Assembly: GCA_913031575.1 (NCBI GenBank)
Contig: CAJWEV010000017.1
Coordinates: 1 to 40,488, forward strand
Length of the DNA stretch: 40,488 nt
DNA from: an uncultured Halieaceae bacterium
Lineage (GTDB): Bacteria > Pseudomonadota > Gammaproteobacteria > Pseudomonadales > Halieaceae
Direction of reading: 5' to 3'
Shown: positions 1-8,565 of the stretch, piece by piece
Layout: each line of letters opens with the position of its first letter
How positions within the stretch are numbered: position 1 is the first letter of the stretch
Notes under the pieces: generated by a model
What the model saw: the letters and a program-made list of their open reading frames with translations, nothing else
Told to the model about the DNA's origin: nothing
Databases searched by the model: none
Position numbers and translations under genes: made by a program

Positions 1-27
1 GGTACCGCTAACAATGACAATTCGCAT
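1..27 (-). CDS. rapZ: RNase adapter / GTP-binding regulator RapZ, N-terminal fragment (cut by window edge)
   Basis: Read on the minus strand, the last bases of the window encode MRIVIVSGT, which fits the conserved start of RapZ just before its P-loop (family pattern V-S-G-x-S-G-S-G-K). RapZ is a P-loop protein that in enterobacteria steers RNase E to GlmZ/GlmY small RNAs and so controls GlmS and amino-sugar supply. It normally lies downstream of rpoN-hpf(-ptsN), as here. An in-frame ATG 16 codons upstream (start at 75) is an alternative start; I prefer 27 because it matches where family members begin. Only nine residues are visible, so the call leans heavily on context. Confidence 0.55.
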
Positions 28-170
28 GGTCTTGTTCTCTCGCTCGCGCTTACCAAGGGAAGGCGAGCCCTGCATGTTTAAGCTAGCCTGAGAAAACTAG
101 ATAGGCCGGCTATAACCCACCCCCCGAGTATATACCGACCAAGCAAAAACAGCTTGATAAGTTGCTAGTC

Positions 171-458
171 TTAATGAGTTCTTTGTTTACGTTTGTGATC
201 CGTGACTTGCCGGTCGAGTTTATCGATGACCGAGTCGATAGCCGGATACATGTCAGATAATGTCTCGGAGGCAAAGAAATCGGCTCCGGCAAGGTGAAGA
301 TTTGCTTCCGCTTTGTGCTTAGCTCGTTCCACAACCAAAACAAATTCTATGTGATCGATCGTGTCGCAGTGCCGTTGCACTCGCCTTAGTTTTTTGGAGA
401 TGTGCTCCCTAAGTCCGTCGGTTACCTCTACGTGATGTCCACTGATGGTCAATCGCAT
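171..458 (-). CDS. hpf: Ribosome hibernation-promoting factor, short form (HPF/YfiA family)
   Basis: This 95-residue protein has the beta-alpha-beta fold signature of short HPF: it starts MRLTISGHHVEVTDGLREHI and ends in a basic tail (DHKRKQRTH). The length matches E. coli HPF and lacks the C-terminal dimerisation domain of long HPF. The family binds the 30S decoding region in stationary phase and promotes 100S ribosome dimers together with RMF. The ATG has a good Shine-Dalgarno (AGGAG) and lies 26 bp downstream of rpoN, the usual arrangement. The next gene is rapZ; ptsN, often found between them, is not present. Identity is confident; mode of action is inferred from the family. Confidence 0.93.
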   Translation of the reverse strand: MRLTISGHHVEVTDGLREHISKKLRRVQRHCDTIDHIEFVLVVERAKHKAEANLHLAGADFFASETLSDMYPAIDSVIDKLDRQVTDHKRKQRTH

Positions 459-484
459 GGCGTAATCTCCTGTGTTTTTAATAG

Positions 485-1912
485 TCAGATAAACCGCTTT
501 CTCTCGTTAGATGGTCCTATGTTCATTTGCTCTCGGTACTTAGCAACCGTGCGTCGAGCGACAACGACGCCTTCGTCTGCCAGCAATGTGCAGAGTTTTG
601 CGTCACTCCACGGTTTTTGAGGGTTTTCCCCAGCCACGATGCGCTTGATCAGCGCCTTGATGGCGGTTGATGAGCACTCACCTCCTTCGGTCGTGGCTAC
701 GTGGCTCGAAAAGAAATACTTCAACTCGTAGATACCGCGTGGCGTGTGCATATACTTTCGTGTGGTCGCCCGGGAAACGGTGGACTCGTGAAGGTCAACT
801 TCTCCCGCAATATCGGCCAGAATAAGTGGGCGCATGGCTTCTTCTCCGTGATCTAAAAAAGCCCGTTGATGCTGAACAATTGACAAAGCCACTTTGAGAA
901 GCGTCTCGTTGCGACTCATCAAGCTTTTAATAAACCACTTTGCTTCCTGCATACTGGTCCGTGCATAGTCTCTGTCAGCTGTTGAGCCTGCACTGAGGAG
1001 ATCCGCGTAGTGATCATTAATGCGTAATCTGGGTGCGATATCGGGATTCAGTTCGACACGCCATTTTCCTTCAGCGCGCTTTACAAAAACGTCGGGGACG
1101 ATGTACTCCGTTGCCTCAGTCGCGACCGATGACCCTGGCGTTGGGTTAAGCGTTCGAATCAGCGACAGGGCACCCAGAATGTCATCGGGCGTGGTTCGCA
1201 TCCGGCGCGCGAGATTTTTTGGGTCAGCAACTGGAATTTGCTCTATATGTCGACTTACCAGTAGGCCCGCTGTATCACGGTGTGGTGTGTCAACAGACAT
1301 CTGCCGGAGTTGGATCAACAGGCACTCTCTCAGGTCCGTGGCAAAGACCCCTGTGGGCTCAAAGTGTTGCAGCCGATGCAAGACCGCCATGACTTCATCC
1401 ATTTCGACATCATCAAGCGCCAACCCAATATGAATTTGTTCCGGCGTTTGGGTCAGTCTGCCTTGATTGTCGACAGCGTCGATAAACGCCAGGGCAATTG
1501 CGTGGTCGGTCTCCGAGAAGCGTGTCAGGTTTAGCTGCCACAATAGATGCGACTGGAGTGTTTCGGGTAATGAATCACGCTCGGCAAAAGCTAGGTCATC
1601 GGAATCTGCACTTATCCCTGCGGAGGGGGGGGCTGAAGACGGCATGACGTCTTCCCAAGCAGCATCAACTTCCAGCTCGCTGGCGGTGACGGCGTCGCTG
1701 ACGCGTTCAGAGAAGTCGACGCTCTCTCGTATATCCTCATCAACAGGTTCGGCAATCAACTCGTCTTCATCTAGAAGTGGATTACTCTCGAGTGTTTCTG
1801 AAATCGTTTGCTGGAGGTCTAGGGTGCTGAGTTGGAGGAGCTTAATAGCCTGCTGAAGCTGTGGTGTCAGCGTGAGTTGTTGGCCTAGCTTTAGTTGCAG
1901 CGCTTGCTTCAT
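485..1912 (-). CDS. rpoN: RNA polymerase sigma-54 factor RpoN
   Basis: Sigma-54 directs RNA polymerase to -24/-12 promoters and needs AAA+ activators. The 475-residue protein begins MKQALQLKLGQQLTLTPQLQ, the Gln/Leu-rich region I that contacts activators. An acidic, variable region II follows (about residues 50-140, with a Pro/Ser/Ala-rich stretch), then the core-binding domain, and near the C terminus the RpoN box ARRTVAKYRE that reads the -24 element. The reading frame stays open a further 57 codons upstream, but that segment overlaps lptB, is unlike sigma-54, and the ATG at 1912 gives the family N terminus. The gene follows lptB after 103 bp and precedes hpf. Confidence 0.97.
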   Translation of the reverse strand: MKQALQLKLGQQLTLTPQLQQAIKLLQLSTLDLQQTISETLESNPLLDEDELIAEPVDEDIRESVDFSERVSDAVTASELEVDAAWEDVMPSSAPPSAGISADSDDLAFAERDSLPETLQSHLLWQLNLTRFSETDHAIALAFIDAVDNQGRLTQTPEQIHIGLALDDVEMDEVMAVLHRLQHFEPTGVFATDLRECLLIQLRQMSVDTPHRDTAGLLVSRHIEQIPVADPKNLARRMRTTPDDILGALSLIRTLNPTPGSSVATEATEYIVPDVFVKRAEGKWRVELNPDIAPRLRINDHYADLLSAGSTADRDYARTSMQEAKWFIKSLMSRNETLLKVALSIVQHQRAFLDHGEEAMRPLILADIAGEVDLHESTVSRATTRKYMHTPRGIYELKYFFSSHVATTEGGECSSTAIKALIKRIVAGENPQKPWSDAKLCTLLADEGVVVARRTVAKYREQMNIGPSNERKRFI

Positions 1913-1941
1913 AGATCTCGAAAAGCCGCTATTGAAAAAAT

Positions 1942-1971
1942 AGTGTAGCTCTTTCAAATCGGGGAAGGCAA
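1942..1971 (-). promoter_or_regulatory. Possible sigma-70 promoter for rpoN-hpf
   Basis: On the minus strand TTGCCT (1971-1966) and TACACT (1947-1942) are separated by 18 bp in the lptB-rpoN gap, about 30 bp upstream of the rpoN ATG. Each hexamer matches consensus at four of six positions. The gap is the longest inside this minus-strand unit, which would suit an internal promoter. Found by eye only. Confidence 0.3.
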
Positions 1972-2015
1972 TCGAGTTGGCAAAGGTTTTGCATGCGCCA
2001 ATTGCAATAGTGGTG

Positions 2016-2744
2016 TCAGAGTCGGAAATCCTGACCAAGATAAACTTTTCGCACCTTAGCATTATCAAGAATGCTCTGGGCATTACCGTCAGCGATCACC
2101 TTGCCCTCACTCACAATATAGGCGCGCTCGCAGATGTCGAGGGTCTCTCGAACATTATGATCGGTGATCAAGACGCCAATGCCGCGGTCTTTGAGATGCG
2201 TAATTATGGCTTTGATGTCAGAAATGGAGATTGGATCAACGCCGGCAAATGGCTCATCGAGCAAAATCACACGAGGCTCGGTTGCCAAGGAACGCGCAAT
2301 CTCGACGCGTCTTCTCTCGCCACCTGACAAGCTTTGCCCAAGTGAATCCTTAATGTGTGTAATGTGAAACTCCTGCAGTAACTCCTTACATTGAGCCTGC
2401 TGTTCCTCCTGAGACAAATCATTGCGTGTTTCCAAAATCGCTATGATGTTGTCTTCGACTGACATCCGTCTGAAGATGGAAGCCTCTTGAGGGAGGTAGC
2501 CTAATCCGCGCCGTGCGCGTAAATGAATAGGAAGGTGGGTGACATCTTCCCCTGATAAGGTGATGACGCCCTCGTCACTGGTGACGAGCCCAACCATTAA
2601 ATAGAAACACGTAGTTTTTCCCGCGCCGTTTGGCCCTAGTAACCCAACGATCTCGCCAGCGTTTACTGACATCGACATGCCATCCACCACACGGCGACCC
2701 TTGTACGCCTTCGCTAACCCTCTGGCAGAGAGCACCTCGGCCAC
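2016..2744 (-). CDS. lptB: LPS export ABC transporter ATP-binding protein LptB
   Basis: LptB is the cytoplasmic ATPase that, with LptF and LptG, extracts lipopolysaccharide from the inner membrane and pushes it across the Lpt bridge. In the 242-residue protein I see Walker [10 protein letters not shown] (residues 37-45), the ABC signature [16 protein letters not shown], and Walker [12 protein letters not shown], with a downstream switch His in [10 protein letters not shown]. Length and motifs match the LptB subfamily. The start is GTG, one base after the lptA stop codon. The lptFG genes are not in the window, as is usual. Confidence 0.97.
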   Translation of the reverse strand: MAEVLSARGLAKAYKGRRVVDGMSMSVNAGEIVGLLGPNGAGKTTCFYLMVGLVTSDEGVITLSGEDVTHLPIHLRARRGLGYLPQEASIFRRMSVEDNIIAILETRNDLSQEEQQAQCKELLQEFHITHIKDSLGQSLSGGERRRVEIARSLATEPRVILLDEPFAGVDPISISDIKAIITHLKDRGIGVLITDHNVRETLDICERAYIVSEGKVIADGNAQSILDNAKVRKVYLGQDFRL

Positions 2745-2745
2745 G

Positions 2746-3264
2746 TTATTTACCGTCGCGTAGCGCGTTAGGAGGGATAGTCACTTTGACTCGTTGGGGT
2801 GCGCCTGTCTCAGGTGAACCGGCGGCCATGACGCGCTGCGTTCCGACTAAATATTCGATCATACTGCCCTCAATCACCGCGCCATCCTGCAGGATTTTTG
2901 CCTGCCCGACTAGACGCACTCGCTCACTCTTCTCGTGATATTCAATCATTGTTGCACTGGCGTCGATGGGCGCATCAGCGTTTTCGGGTTGCTGCTTCAG
3001 TGTCGCTGGGTTGCCTTTTGCTGTGATGAGGGTTGTCTTGTCGCCATCAAAACTAAAAATTAGGCTATCCGCTCGAATTTCTAAGCTGCCCTGGGTAAGC
3101 ACAACGTCGCCGCTATAAGTAGTCTTACCTGAGGGTTCCTCACGCACGGCACTGTCCGCAGATATCTCTATGGGCTGATCGGTATTCGCTGAATGCACGG
3201 CGGCGGCCCCAAAAAGGCTGAGACATACACAGAGAGCAGAAATATGGTGCCGTCCCATCATCAT
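2746..3264 (-). CDS. lptA: Periplasmic LPS-bridge protein LptA
   Basis: LptA is the periplasmic beta-jellyroll protein that oligomerises between LptC and LptD to carry LPS to the outer membrane. The 172-residue product has a signal peptide (hydrophobic core about residues 8-24, likely cleavage after a small-residue motif near VHSA). An OstA-like repeat region follows, with the family pattern PIEISADSA...[19 protein letters not shown]. Three consecutive ATG codons begin the gene; the first overlaps the lptC stop as ATGA, indicating translational coupling. It sits between lptC and lptB as in E. coli. Confidence 0.95.
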   Translation of the reverse strand: MMMGRHHISALCVCLSLFGAAAVHSANTDQPIEISADSAVREEPSGKTTYSGDVVLTQGSLEIRADSLIFSFDGDKTTLITAKGNPATLKQQPENADAPIDASATMIEYHEKSERVRLVGQAKILQDGAVIEGSMIEYLVGTQRVMAAGSPETGAPQRVKVTIPPNALRDGK

Positions 3265-3806
3265 GGCCTCTGTTGGCTCCGCTGATACATCGATCTCACT
3301 TGTCCCACTAGCTTCGCTGTTCCTTGCTCAAGGTCGACAATTAGCCCGCCTGCTGATGACAAACTTTGATTGCCGGTAAGTTGTGTTTTATCTGTCGATA
3401 TGGCTTCACCTGACGCCATATCGACCACTACCGCTTCGGTGAGAAGGTTAACACCATCTGCCCGCGAGACCACGACACCGCCCTGCAGTTTGACTGTGTC
3501 ATTAGACGCGTCTGAGGTACCCCTGGGGGCGGCCAGTATCCACTCTTGCCCCTGATGATCGCGGCGCCGGACCCGTAACTCCGAAAGCTCAGTCGTTGAC
3601 CGGTTTTCGAGTCGGATGGCGTGTTTAGCGTTGCTCTGCTCGAGTTTTCTCCCCTCTTTGTCAAAGCGTGTGATGACCAGTTGATCAATTTCGACTTCTA
3701 CCAGTGCTTGTGGCGAAGTGCCCATGGGTGATTCATTGTCAACGCGAGCGAAAACAATTAGCAGGGTCATGACGCCAAATAGAGCAAACGCAATACTCCA
3801 CTTCAT
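3261..3806 (-). CDS. lptC: LPS export system protein LptC
   Basis: LptC is a bitopic inner-membrane protein that takes LPS from LptB2FG and passes it to LptA. The 181-residue product has one N-terminal membrane segment (about residues 4-20, WSIAFALFGVMTLLIVFA) followed by a periplasmic jellyroll with the family-typical stretch about exchanging LEQSNAKHAI and later GGVVVSRADGVNLLTE. It overlaps kdsC upstream and lptA downstream by ATGA. LptC is poorly conserved in sequence, so position in the operon supports the call as much as the residues. Confidence 0.92.
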   Translation of the reverse strand: MKWSIAFALFGVMTLLIVFARVDNESPMGTSPQALVEVEIDQLVITRFDKEGRKLEQSNAKHAIRLENRSTTELSELRVRRRDHQGQEWILAAPRGTSDASNDTVKLQGGVVVSRADGVNLLTEAVVVDMASGEAISTDKTQLTGNQSLSSAGGLIVDLEQGTAKLVGQVRSMYQRSQQRP

Positions 3807-4285
3807 GAGGATTTATGACTCACCAGCAAGTCGCATAATTCACGTACGCATCCATCTCCGCCCACCCTGGTCGCGACCCAGTTAGCCTTCGATTTCACCT
3901 CGGTAGCAGCATCAGCCGGACATGCACCTAACTTAACCGACTCAATTGCCATCAAGTCGGGTAAGTCATCGCCTATGTAGGCAACCTGATCGAGCGACAG
4001 ATTCATCTTGTCCACAAGATTTGAAAGGGCGGTGAGTTTGTCCTCTATGCCCTGCATAAGAAGAGAAATACCCAGTTCGAGCGCTCGTCGCTCAACCATA
4101 GGTGATGTACGCCCAGTGATTATGGCTGTTTCGATCCCCGACGCTTGGGCGCGCTGTATCCCGAGACCATCTTTGACGTTGAAGGATTTAAGTTCCTGTC
4201 CATCGCTGGTATAGGTGACTCTCCCATCGGTCATAACGCCATCGATATCCATGACCAGCAAGCGAATACCAGCGTAATCGGTCAT
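3803..4285 (-). CDS. kdsC: 3-deoxy-D-manno-octulosonate 8-phosphate phosphatase KdsC
   Basis: KdsC removes phosphate from Kdo-8-phosphate to give Kdo, the sugar joining lipid A to core. The 160-residue protein is a C0-type HAD phosphatase: motif I MDIDGVMTDG carries the nucleophile Asp13 and acid/base Asp15, motif II is the Thr in IITGRTS, and the metal-binding motif is GDDLPDL. The absence of a cap domain and the short length fit the tetrameric KdsC type. ATGA overlaps join it to kdsD upstream and lptC downstream. Confidence 0.95.
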   Translation of the reverse strand: MTDYAGIRLLVMDIDGVMTDGRVTYTSDGQELKSFNVKDGLGIQRAQASGIETAIITGRTSPMVERRALELGISLLMQGIEDKLTALSNLVDKMNLSLDQVAYIGDDLPDLMAIESVKLGACPADAATEVKSKANWVATRVGGDGCVRELCDLLVSHKSS

Positions 4286-5268
4286 AAGATATCCGCTTTC
4301 AATAGCGCCAATAACTGAACAACACCGGTGACCTTCTTTTGCTCGTCTACCACAATTAGCGCACTGATACTTTCATTTTCCATGCGCGTCAAAGCCTCGG
4401 CAGCGAGGGCATTCGCGTCGATAGTTTTGGCGGCCGAGGACATAACATTACCCACGTGCGTGGTGCTTAAGTCGTGATGCTGCTCGAGTGCGCGGCGAAG
4501 GTCGCCGTCGGTGAAAATGCCAAGTAGGTCCCCGTTTTCGTCAATTACGGTCGACATACCGAGGCCTTTGGCAGAGATTTCCATGAGTGCGTCAGCCAGT
4601 GACGTATCCGGTGATACCCTGGGGACATCATCGCCCGTAACTAATACATCGCTTACCCGTGTCAGCAGACGACGACCTAAAGCCCCACCGGGGTGAGTGA
4701 ATGCAAAGTCCTCAACCGTAAATCCCCGTTGCTCGAGAAGCGCAATCGCTAATGCATCACCCATAACCAGATTTGCCGTCGTGCTTGCTGTCGGCGCCAG
4801 ATCGAGCGGGCAGGCCTCTTCAGAAACGCTGATGTTGAGGTGTACATCAGCCGCTGTCGCCAGTGTCGAGGTATCGTTGCCAGTAATGGCAACAATCGGA
4901 ATGCCGAGTCGTTTAAGTAGCGGCAGCAGGGCGGTTATTTCGCCTGTAGTGCCACTGTTGCTCATCAGCAGCGCAGCGTCTGACCGGGTGATCATGCCCA
5001 TATCGCCATGACAGGCTTCAGCTGGATGAACGAATTGCGCTGGCGTACCGGTACTGGCGAGTGTTGCAGCAATTTTATTGCCGATATGCCCACTTTTTCC
5101 CATTCCACTGACAATGACCCTTCCTTCGACAGATGCAAGGAGATCTACCGCTTTGCTAAAGCTGTCGTCGATTCGCTGCTCTAACTGCTCGACGGCCTGT
5201 CGCTCGATTGCGATAGTGCGTCTGGCAGACTCGATAGCCGATCGTGGCGAAATACTTTCTGAGGTCAC
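4282..5268 (-). CDS. kdsD: D-arabinose 5-phosphate isomerase KdsD
   Basis: KdsD interconverts ribulose-5-phosphate and arabinose-5-phosphate, the first committed precursor of Kdo. The 328 residues comprise an N-terminal SIS sugar-isomerase domain (about residues 35-170, with GMGKSGHIGNKIAATLASTG and the SNSGTTGE loop) and a C-terminal CBS pair (about 205-325, with GIFTDGDLRRALE). HPAEACHGDMG is the conserved active-site stretch. The start is GTG, overlapping the yrbG stop. A downstream kdsC and upstream yrbG reproduce the E. coli yrbG-kdsD-kdsC-lptCAB order. Confidence 0.96.
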   Translation of the reverse strand: MTSESISPRSAIESARRTIAIERQAVEQLEQRIDDSFSKAVDLLASVEGRVIVSGMGKSGHIGNKIAATLASTGTPAQFVHPAEACHGDMGMITRSDAALLMSNSGTTGEITALLPLLKRLGIPIVAITGNDTSTLATAADVHLNISVSEEACPLDLAPTASTTANLVMGDALAIALLEQRGFTVEDFAFTHPGGALGRRLLTRVSDVLVTGDDVPRVSPDTSLADALMEISAKGLGMSTVIDENGDLLGIFTDGDLRRALEQHHDLSTTHVGNVMSSAAKTIDANALAAEALTRMENESISALIVVDEQKKVTGVVQLLALLKADIL

Positions 5269-6236
5269 AATGCGAGGTCCGGATGCAAGATAAGTAAGGC
5301 CATGTAAGCAATGTACATACTAACCAATAAGACACCTGAAACCCGCCCAAGTTCACCACTCCCTGCTTTGCCCTGCCCAGCGTTCTGATATGCGGCCCAG
5401 GCAAGCAGCATCAAGGTAGCGGTGGTCACCATCGTCACCGGCCAATCGCGACTCATCACGTTTGCATTCAGCGTCAATGGTCCGAAAAAACTAGGACCAG
5501 CGAGTACAACCAGTATATTGAAGACGTTGCTACCCACAATGGCACCGATGGCGATATCCGAGTGCCCTTTGAGGGCGCTCATGATTGATGCCGCAAGCTC
5601 TGGAAGACTTGTACCGATCGCGACGATGGTCAATCCGATAATCAGCTCGGACACGCCCAAAGCAGTCGCTATGTTGACGGCACCAACGACCAGCAGTCGC
5701 GACGAGATAACCAGCAGCGCTAGGCCAATTGAGAATACCCCCCAGGCTTTCAGTGGCGTGAGCTTGGGGTCACTGACGACACCGCCGTTAAGTGTCGCAC
5801 CACGTCTAGCTAGCAGGGTTAAAAAAATCACGAGGCCAAGCAGAAAGAGGGCACCATCGCCGATTGATAAAATACCGTCAGCCATTAAAGCACCTGCGAG
5901 TAGCGTGACGATAACCATTTGGGGCAGTTCACGTCTCGTTGTGCTCGCGTCAATTGCTATGCTTCTGATCAGCAGTGTGACGCCGAGTACCAGTCCTATG
6001 TTGGCAATATTCGATCCAAGTGCGTTACCGACGGCGAGCTCTCCCGATCCCGATAGTGAAGCCATGATCGAGACCACGATTTCAGGTGCCGATGTGCCCA
6101 GTGAGACAATGGTCATACCGATGAGCAGTGGCGACATACCGGCGTGATTCGCAACGGCAGCCGCGCCCTCTACGAACTTATCCGAGCTCCAAACTAGGCC
6201 TGTCAAGCCCACTGAAATGAATAAAACATCTAGCAT
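5265..6236 (-). CDS. yrbG: Calcium/sodium antiporter of the CaCA family (YrbG-like)
   Basis: This is a 323-residue polytopic membrane protein with about ten hydrophobic segments and the two inverted alpha-repeats of the Na+/Ca2+ exchanger superfamily: GTSAPEIVVSI in the first half and GTSLPELAASI in the second, each followed by GNALGSNIANIG or GAIVGSNVFNIL. The conserved acidic residues of both repeats are present. It likely exchanges cations across the inner membrane; the physiological substrate of YrbG is not settled. It is the first gene of the minus-strand kds/lpt unit and diverges from mlaC across about 150 bp, as yrbG diverges from the mla operon in E. coli. Confidence 0.9.
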   Translation of the reverse strand: MLDVLFISVGLTGLVWSSDKFVEGAAAVANHAGMSPLLIGMTIVSLGTSAPEIVVSIMASLSGSGELAVGNALGSNIANIGLVLGVTLLIRSIAIDASTTRRELPQMVIVTLLAGALMADGILSIGDGALFLLGLVIFLTLLARRGATLNGGVVSDPKLTPLKAWGVFSIGLALLVISSRLLVVGAVNIATALGVSELIIGLTIVAIGTSLPELAASIMSALKGHSDIAIGAIVGSNVFNILVVLAGPSFFGPLTLNANVMSRDWPVTMVTTATLMLLAWAAYQNAGQGKAGSGELGRVSGVLLVSMYIAYMALLILHPDLAL

Positions 6237-6387
6237 GTGATATAAATCTTTATCCTAAGATTTAAAAACGCACCGCTGAGCGCCAGCGATCGGGTATCAT
6301 ACGGCAATGTGAGCGCCCAGCAGACTCCAACGTAAGTCAAAACGGAGCGACTCGGCCCAACAATTTACGTTTTGAGCTAAAAATCGC

Positions 6388-7074
6388 ATGAAATTTGTCA
6401 GAGTAACGATCGAAAGCACCGTCTTCGGCTTACTGAGTTTGATGGCCACTATGGTTGTAACGGGAAGTGATTTGGTGGGGCCGACACCGATCATTGAGTC
6501 GACTACCTCTCGAATCATGGCCATCGTGGATGAGGCCCCCGAGTATTTCGATACCAATTCAGATCGTTTTTATAACGAAATTGGAGCTGTTTTGGATGAG
6601 ACGATTGATTGGCGGGGCTTTGCTAAGGGTGTTATGGGCGAGTACGCCTCCAATGCGCGCTACCGCTCCTTAGATGATGAGGGCCGCAAAGCGCTGCGAG
6701 AGCAACTTCAGTCGTTCACTGACATTATGAAGACGGGCTTGATACGCACATACGCCAAAGGTTTGTTGGCGTTTAGTGGATCCAAATTCGAAATTATCGA
6801 TGAAGAAGCGATTAACCCTAACGCGCGGTCTGCGTCCATCACGCAACTGGTCTACGGCTCGGGTAACCGGACTTATACTGTGCGATATCAGCTGGGTAGA
6901 AGCCGAGACGGTAGATGGCGCCTGAGAAATCTTATCGTCGCTGATGTCAACTTGGGCCAGATCTATCAAAATCAATTCGCCGCAGCCGCGAAGTCTGCTG
7001 ACGGTGATGTGGCCAAGGTTGTCGCTGAGTGGGATATCTCTGCCAACTTGCCGGAGGATTTGGACAGTGAATGA
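6388..7074 (+). CDS. mlaC: MlaC-like periplasmic phospholipid-binding protein
   Basis: MlaC ferries phospholipid between the outer-membrane MlaA complex and the inner-membrane MlaFEDB transporter. The 228-residue product has an N-terminal hydrophobic segment (about residues 8-27), consistent with a signal peptide, then a Tgt2/MlaC domain with IDWRGFAKGVMGEY, a middle stretch FTDIMKTGLIRTYAKGLLAF, and VRYQLGRSRDGRWRLRNLIV near the end. In most relatives mlaF, mlaE and mlaD lie directly upstream and mlaB directly downstream; here none is present, and the gene follows the 150-bp spacer shared with yrbG. No convincing Shine-Dalgarno is seen before the ATG. Confidence 0.88.
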   Translation: MKFVRVTIESTVFGLLSLMATMVVTGSDLVGPTPIIESTTSRIMAIVDEAPEYFDTNSDRFYNEIGAVLDETIDWRGFAKGVMGEYASNARYRSLDDEGRKALREQLQSFTDIMKTGLIRTYAKGLLAFSGSKFEIIDEEAINPNARSASITQLVYGSGNRTYTVRYQLGRSRDGRWRLRNLIVADVNLGQIYQNQFAAAAKSADGDVAKVVAEWDISANLPEDLDSE

Positions 7075-7285
7075 AGCCATGATTAAAGAGGCGCTCGAGG
7101 GCGAATTTCCTGGCGCCACCATCGATGTGCTACTGGATGGTTCTCACTGCCAAGTCACCGTGATCAGTGATGTATTCGAGGGGATGAGGCCTGTCGCACG
7201 GCAGCAGCGAGTTTATTCGCCCCTGGGCGAGTTTATTAGCACCGGTGCCTTGCACGCTGTCAATATCATCACAAAAACACCGTAG
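7067..7285 (+). CDS. ibaG: BolA-family protein IbaG (YrbA)
   Basis: This 72-residue BolA-like protein has the characteristic VLLDGSHCQVTVIS and the C-terminal pattern RQQRVYSPL...LHAVNI. The His after DGS and the later His are candidate iron-sulfur/glutaredoxin-partner ligands. IbaG-type BolA proteins work with monothiol glutaredoxins in iron-sulfur trafficking and acid response. The GTG start is chosen because GGAGG lies nine bases upstream; an internal ATG at 7079 would be 21 bases from it. The gene overlaps the end of mlaC by eight bases and precedes murA, the conserved order. Confidence 0.9.
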   Translation: MNEAMIKEALEGEFPGATIDVLLDGSHCQVTVISDVFEGMRPVARQQRVYSPLGEFISTGALHAVNIITKTP

Positions 7286-7299
7286 CGGGCAGCGCTTCA

Positions 7300-8562
7300 T
7301 TGGACTACTTTAAAATCCGCGGAAAGACGCCGTTACACGGTCGCATACCTATTTCAGGGGCGAAAAATGCAGCGCTTCCGATATTGGCCGCCACACTACT
7401 AACGGACAAGATGTCCACGTTACTCAATGTACCTCATCTTAATGATATTACGACCATGGTCGAGTTGTTAGGCGCGCTTGGCACTGACGTTGCGATTGAC
7501 GAGTCAATGGCACTGAAGGTGTCAGCAGCGCAAGTGAACAACCAGCGTGCACCTTACGAGCTAGTGAAAACGATGCGCGCCTCAATCCTTGTAATGGGGC
7601 CACTTCTGGCGCGGTTTGGTAGAGCTGAGGTCTCCTTTCCTGGAGGTTGTGCGATTGGGAATCGTCCCGTTGACCTGCACTTGAAGGGCTTCGAGGCTAT
7701 GGGCGCATCTATTGATGTCCGCGATGGATACATCGTTGGCTCCACCGAGAATAGGCTCAAGGGCTGTGACTTCACGTTTGACACCGTCACGGTTGGCGGG
7801 ACCGAAAACCTGCTCATGGCAGCGGTCTTGGCAGAGGGCAGAACAGTGCTTCGCAATGCCGCACGTGAACCCGAAATCAACGATCTAATTGCTTTCCTTA
7901 GAGGTATGGGAGCAGAGATCGAGGGCGACGATACATCTACGCTTGTGATCAACGGCGTCTCCAAGCTCGGCGCCAATCATTACAGTGTTATGCCAGATCG
8001 GATTGAGGCGGGGACATTCCTGGTTGCGGCTGCCGCAACTCGCGGATGCGTGACGGTCGAGAATGCGAATGCTGAGCATCTTGGCATTGTGCTCGAAAAA
8101 TTACGAGATGCAGGCGTGAAAGTTATTGTCGAAGGTAATAGCATTACTGCGGACATGACTGAGGGTCAGCTGACATCGATTGATCTCATCACCGCTCCAT
8201 ACCCCGGGTTTCCGACCGACATGCAAGCGCAATTTACTGCCCTTAACGTGGTTGCGCATGGAGTGGGCCGCATAACAGAAACCATATTCGAAAACCGATT
8301 GATGCAAGCGCATGAAATGAGCCGAATGGGTGCCAATATTACGGTGGACGGCCATTCAGTTATTATTCGTGGTAAGTCCAATATCGATGGTGCTCCCGTA
8401 ATGGCTTCCGATCTGAGAGCGTCTGCGAGTCTGGTGATCGCAGGCCTCGCCGCGAACGGCGAAACTCACGTTGATCGCATTTACCACATTGATCGTGGTT
8501 ATGAGCGCATTGAAGAGAAGCTTCAGGCTGTTGGCGCTGACATTGTCAGAAAATCGAGGTAG
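7300..8562 (+). CDS. murA: UDP-N-acetylglucosamine 1-carboxyvinyltransferase MurA
   Basis: MurA transfers enolpyruvate from PEP to UDP-GlcNAc, the first committed step of peptidoglycan synthesis. The 420-residue protein has the EPSP-synthase-like double domain, the substrate motif SGAKNAALPI near the N terminus, the catalytic loop PGGCAIGNRPVDLH with Cys117 (the fosfomycin target), and the C-terminal DLRASASLVIAGL. The start is TTG: no ATG fits, and the residues after it (DYFKIRG) match the family N terminus. Shine-Dalgarno is weak. It lies 14 bp after ibaG and 3 bp before hisG. Confidence 0.96.
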   Translation: MDYFKIRGKTPLHGRIPISGAKNAALPILAATLLTDKMSTLLNVPHLNDITTMVELLGALGTDVAIDESMALKVSAAQVNNQRAPYELVKTMRASILVMGPLLARFGRAEVSFPGGCAIGNRPVDLHLKGFEAMGASIDVRDGYIVGSTENRLKGCDFTFDTVTVGGTENLLMAAVLAEGRTVLRNAAREPEINDLIAFLRGMGAEIEGDDTSTLVINGVSKLGANHYSVMPDRIEAGTFLVAAAATRGCVTVENANAEHLGIVLEKLRDAGVKVIVEGNSITADMTEGQLTSIDLITAPYPGFPTDMQAQFTALNVVAHGVGRITETIFENRLMQAHEMSRMGANITVDGHSVIIRGKSNIDGAPVMASDLRASASLVIAGLAANGETHVDRIYHIDRGYERIEEKLQAVGADIVRKSR

Positions 8563-8565
8563 GTC

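Noticed and set aside
1913-2083. N-terminal extension of rpoN of 57 codons
   Set aside because: It overlaps lptB, does not resemble sigma-54 region I, and the ATG at 1912 gives the exact family start.
5422-6147. A 241-codon open frame on the plus strand opposite yrbG
   Set aside because: It is the antisense shadow of a clear membrane antiporter gene; its product is Ser/Thr/Pro-rich with no family pattern and there is no ribosome site.
6237-6387. Possible relic of mlaD or mlaE in the yrbG-mlaC spacer
   Set aside because: Frames in the spacer are short and show no MCE or permease pattern; at 150 bp there is little room for a recognisable relic.
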